Shown here: piece by piece, positions 6,962 to 8,390 of the stretch
How the letters are laid out: the number at the start of each line of letters is the position of its first letter
How positions within the stretch are numbered: the stretch's first letter is position 1
Source of the DNA: Lachnospiraceae bacterium UBA2864
GTDB taxonomy: Bacteria; Bacillota; Clostridia; Lachnospirales; Lachnospiraceae
DNA length: 8,390 nucleotides
Direction: 5' to 3'
Assembly (NCBI GenBank): GCA_002350525.1
Contig: DEFA01000027.1
Span: 11,497 to 19,886, forward strand
Translations under genes and position numbers: made by a program
The notes under the pieces: generated by a model
The model's input: only the letters and a program-made list of their open reading frames with translations
Told to the model about the DNA's origin: nothing
Databases searched by the model: none

Positions 6962-6967
6962 AGAGGA
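6962..6967 (+). promoter_or_regulatory. Ribosome-binding site deciding the panD start
   Basis: AGAGGA sits 8 nt before ATG 6976. A TTG at 6973 is in frame directly before that ATG. Both the spacing and the position of the cleavage site in the product (Gly24-Ser25 when counted from the ATG, as in E. coli) favour the ATG. Confidence 0.6.
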
Positions 6968-6975
6968 AAAATTTG

Positions 6976-7368
6976 ATGCAGGCATTTTATTTAAAGAGCA
7001 AGATTCACAGAGCAAGAGTTACGGAGGCTGCGCTCAATTATGTCGGAAGTATAACCATAGATGAAGACCTTATGGATGCATGTGGCCTTATCGAGTATGA
7101 GAAGGTTCAGGTCGCAAATGTCGACAACGGTATGAGACTTGAGACTTATGTTATAGCTGGAGAGAGAGGATCGGGCATGATCTGTCTTAACGGAGCAGCT
7201 GCAAGATATGCGGCTGTAGGCGATAAGGTTATTATCATGAGTTACTGCATGATGGAGCCTGAAGAGATTAAGGATAATCCTCCGAAGGTTGTATTTGTGG
7301 ATAAGCAGAATCATATAACAAGAATAACACGTTATGAAAAGCACGGTACTCTTGAAGATATGAAGTAG
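6976..7368 (+). CDS. panD: Aspartate 1-decarboxylase, pyruvoyl-dependent, proenzyme
   Basis: PanD decarboxylates L-aspartate to beta-alanine, the second substrate of PanC. The 130-residue proenzyme is of normal length. It carries KSKIHRARVTEAALNYVGS with the self-cleavage pair Gly24-Ser25; Ser25 becomes the N-terminal pyruvoyl group of the alpha chain. Family residues Lys9, Arg54, Thr57, Tyr58 (in RLETYVIAGERGSG) and Asn72 (in CLNGAAAR) are all at E. coli numbering, so the enzyme should mature and work. The tail after YCMMEPEEI is variable in the family. Bacillota normally have no PanZ maturation factor, so unaided processing is expected. The gene starts 42 nt after panC and ends 26 nt before coaBC. 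Confidence 0.96.
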   Translation: MQAFYLKSKIHRARVTEAALNYVGSITIDEDLMDACGLIEYEKVQVANVDNGMRLETYVIAGERGSGMICLNGAAARYAAVGDKVIIMSYCMMEPEEIKDNPPKVVFVDKQNHITRITRYEKHGTLEDMK

Positions 7369-7383
7369 TTTTTTGTGTCATAT

Positions 7384-7387
7384 GAGG
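7384..7387 (+). promoter_or_regulatory. Weak ribosome-binding site of coaBC
   Basis: GAGG (within ATGAGGT) lies 7 nt before ATG 7395. Another in-frame ATG at 7389 is only 1 nt from this site, too close to be used with it. The site is clearly weaker than those of the panG-like gene and panB, which could lower coaBC translation relative to the pan genes. Confidence 0.5.
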
Positions 7388-7394
7388 TATGGAT

Positions 7395-8390
7395 ATGTTA
7401 GAGGGAAAGAATATATTACTCGGAATAACCGGCGGAATTGCAGCTTATAAGATGGCAGATGTTGCAAGTTCCCTTACGAAACTGGGTGCCGATGTGCACG
7501 TTGTCATGACGAAGAATGCGACAAAACTCATATCACCGGAAGTGTTTCAGGTTCTTACGAAGAATAAGGTTTATACAGATGTCTTTGATGAGAATCCGGA
7601 TGATGAAGTTATGGTTCCGCATGTATCTCTCGGTTCCGGAGCGGATCTCATTCTTATAGCACCGGCAACCGCTAACGTTATAGGAAAACTTGCGGGCGGT
7701 ATAGCGGATGATATGGTAACGACTACGGTTCTTCCCGCAACATGTCCTATATATATCGCACCTTCAATGAACGTGCATATGTTTGAGAATTCCATAGTTC
7801 AGAATAATATCGAGAAGCTGAAGCGATTTGGATACAAGGTGATAGATCCTGCCACGGGTTATCTTGCCTGTGGTTATGAAGGAAAAGGAAAGCTTCCTTC
7901 ACCTGAACTTCTGGTTGAGACCGTAACACTTGCTTTATCGCATGATAAGGATATGCAGGGTATGAAGGTCCTTGTAAATGCGGGACCGACTCAGGAATCC
8001 ATCGATCCTATAAGGATAATCACAAATCATTCTTCCGGTAAAATGGGATATGCGGTTGCACGTCAGGCTGCAAGAAGAGGGGCGGATGTGACTCTTGTAT
8101 CCGGACCTGTAAATATTCAGCCGCCGCTCGGAGTAAAGACGATAAATGTAACAAGTGCGGCTGATATGTTTGAAGCTATGAACAGTGAGGCATCGGATAA
8201 GGATATAATCATAATGTCAGCTGCCGTAGCGGATTATACACCGGCCGTAACTGCCGAGAATAAGATCAAGAAATCCGAAGGCAGCCTCTCGATAGAGATG
8301 AAGCGTACCACGGATATTTTAAAGACTCTGGGGCAGAGCAAGAAGAAAGGTCAGTTCATCTGCGGATTTTCCATGGAGACAGAGAATCTT
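7395..8390 (+). CDS. coaBC: Bifunctional phosphopantothenoylcysteine decarboxylase / phosphopantothenate--cysteine ligase, 3'-truncated
   Basis: The frame runs from ATG 7395 to the window end without a stop: 332 residues of a protein usually near 400. The N-terminal CoaC half (FMN-dependent decarboxylase) has GITGGIAAYK (10-19), catalytic His76 in PHVSLG, APATAN (89-94), the PSMNVHM substrate motif (123-129, Asn126) and the active-site Cys159 in ACGYEGKGKL. The CoaB half (ligase, CTP-dependent in bacteria) begins at about residue 190 with KVLVNAGPTQESIDPIR, then NHSSGKMG (211-218, Asn211), SAAVADYTP (275-283) and KIKK (290-293). The protein couples 4'-phosphopantothenate to cysteine and decarboxylates the product to 4'-phosphopantetheine for coenzyme A. 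The gap of 26 nt to panD, with no terminator, makes it part of the same operon. The missing part is the end of the CoaB domain. Confidence 0.96.
   Translation, partial: MLEGKNILLGITGGIAAYKMADVASSLTKLGADVHVVMTKNATKLISPEVFQVLTKNKVYTDVFDENPDDEVMVPHVSLGSGADLILIAPATANVIGKLAGGIADDMVTTTVLPATCPIYIAPSMNVHMFENSIVQNNIEKLKRFGYKVIDPATGYLACGYEGKGKLPSPELLVETVTLALSHDKDMQGMKVLVNAGPTQESIDPIRIITNHSSGKMGYAVARQAARRGADVTLVSGPVNIQPPLGVKTINVTSAADMFEAMNSEASDKDIIIMSAAVADYTPAVTAENKIKKSEGSLSIEMKRTTDILKTLGQSKKKGQFICGFSMETENL

Noticed and set aside
1..8390. Defence system, prophage, CRISPR array or insertion sequence
   Set aside because: No transposase, integrase, nuclease, direct-repeat array or terminal inverted repeats are visible. 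All coding sequence is assigned to the sensor and the pan-coaBC genes.

Overview
The window looks like a chromosomal segment of a Bacillota (Firmicutes) species, most likely a Lachnospiraceae/Butyrivibrio-like gut or rumen clostridium. This is inferred from the moderate GC (low to mid forties by eye), the strong AAGGAGG-type ribosome-binding sites about 8 nt before the starts, the AGA/ATA/CTT-rich codon use, and the gene types. No 16S or other marker is present, so the taxon remains an inference. All genes run on the + strand, coding density is high, and I see no mobile element, tRNA, rRNA, CRISPR array or sign of recent transfer.

Region 1 (1-4158) is the 3' part of a very large membrane-bound hybrid two-component sensor, truncated at its 5' end by the window edge. 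It has about 14 Reg_prop-type beta-propeller repeats, a Y_Y_Y domain, one transmembrane helix, a signalling coiled coil, DHp/HisKA, HATPase, a receiver, an Hpt domain, an acidic linker and a duplicated helical tail. The DHp phospho-acceptor histidine is replaced by asparagine, while the receiver aspartate and Hpt histidine are kept.

Region 2 (4159-4337) is the only sizeable intergenic gap. It carries a near-consensus sigma-A promoter (TTTACA, 17 nt, TATACT) and a leader of about 105 nt. The leader has four short complementary segments, the last being the Shine-Dalgarno sequence of the next gene, so alternative folding could control translation. This is untested.

Region 3 (4338-8390) is a tight vitamin B5/coenzyme A operon: a DUF2520/Rossmann protein (probable ketopantoate reductase, panG type), then panB, panC, panD and coaBC (3' end cut off by the window). 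PanB makes ketopantoate, the PanG-like protein would reduce it to pantoate, PanD makes beta-alanine from aspartate, and PanC joins pantoate and beta-alanine into pantothenate. After phosphorylation by a pantothenate kinase not encoded here, CoaBC makes 4'-phosphopantetheine. With the reductase assignment, the pantothenate branch is complete within one transcription unit. The most notable points are the sensor lacking its DHp histidine, the possible leader switch, and the DUF2520 gene filling the reductase step.
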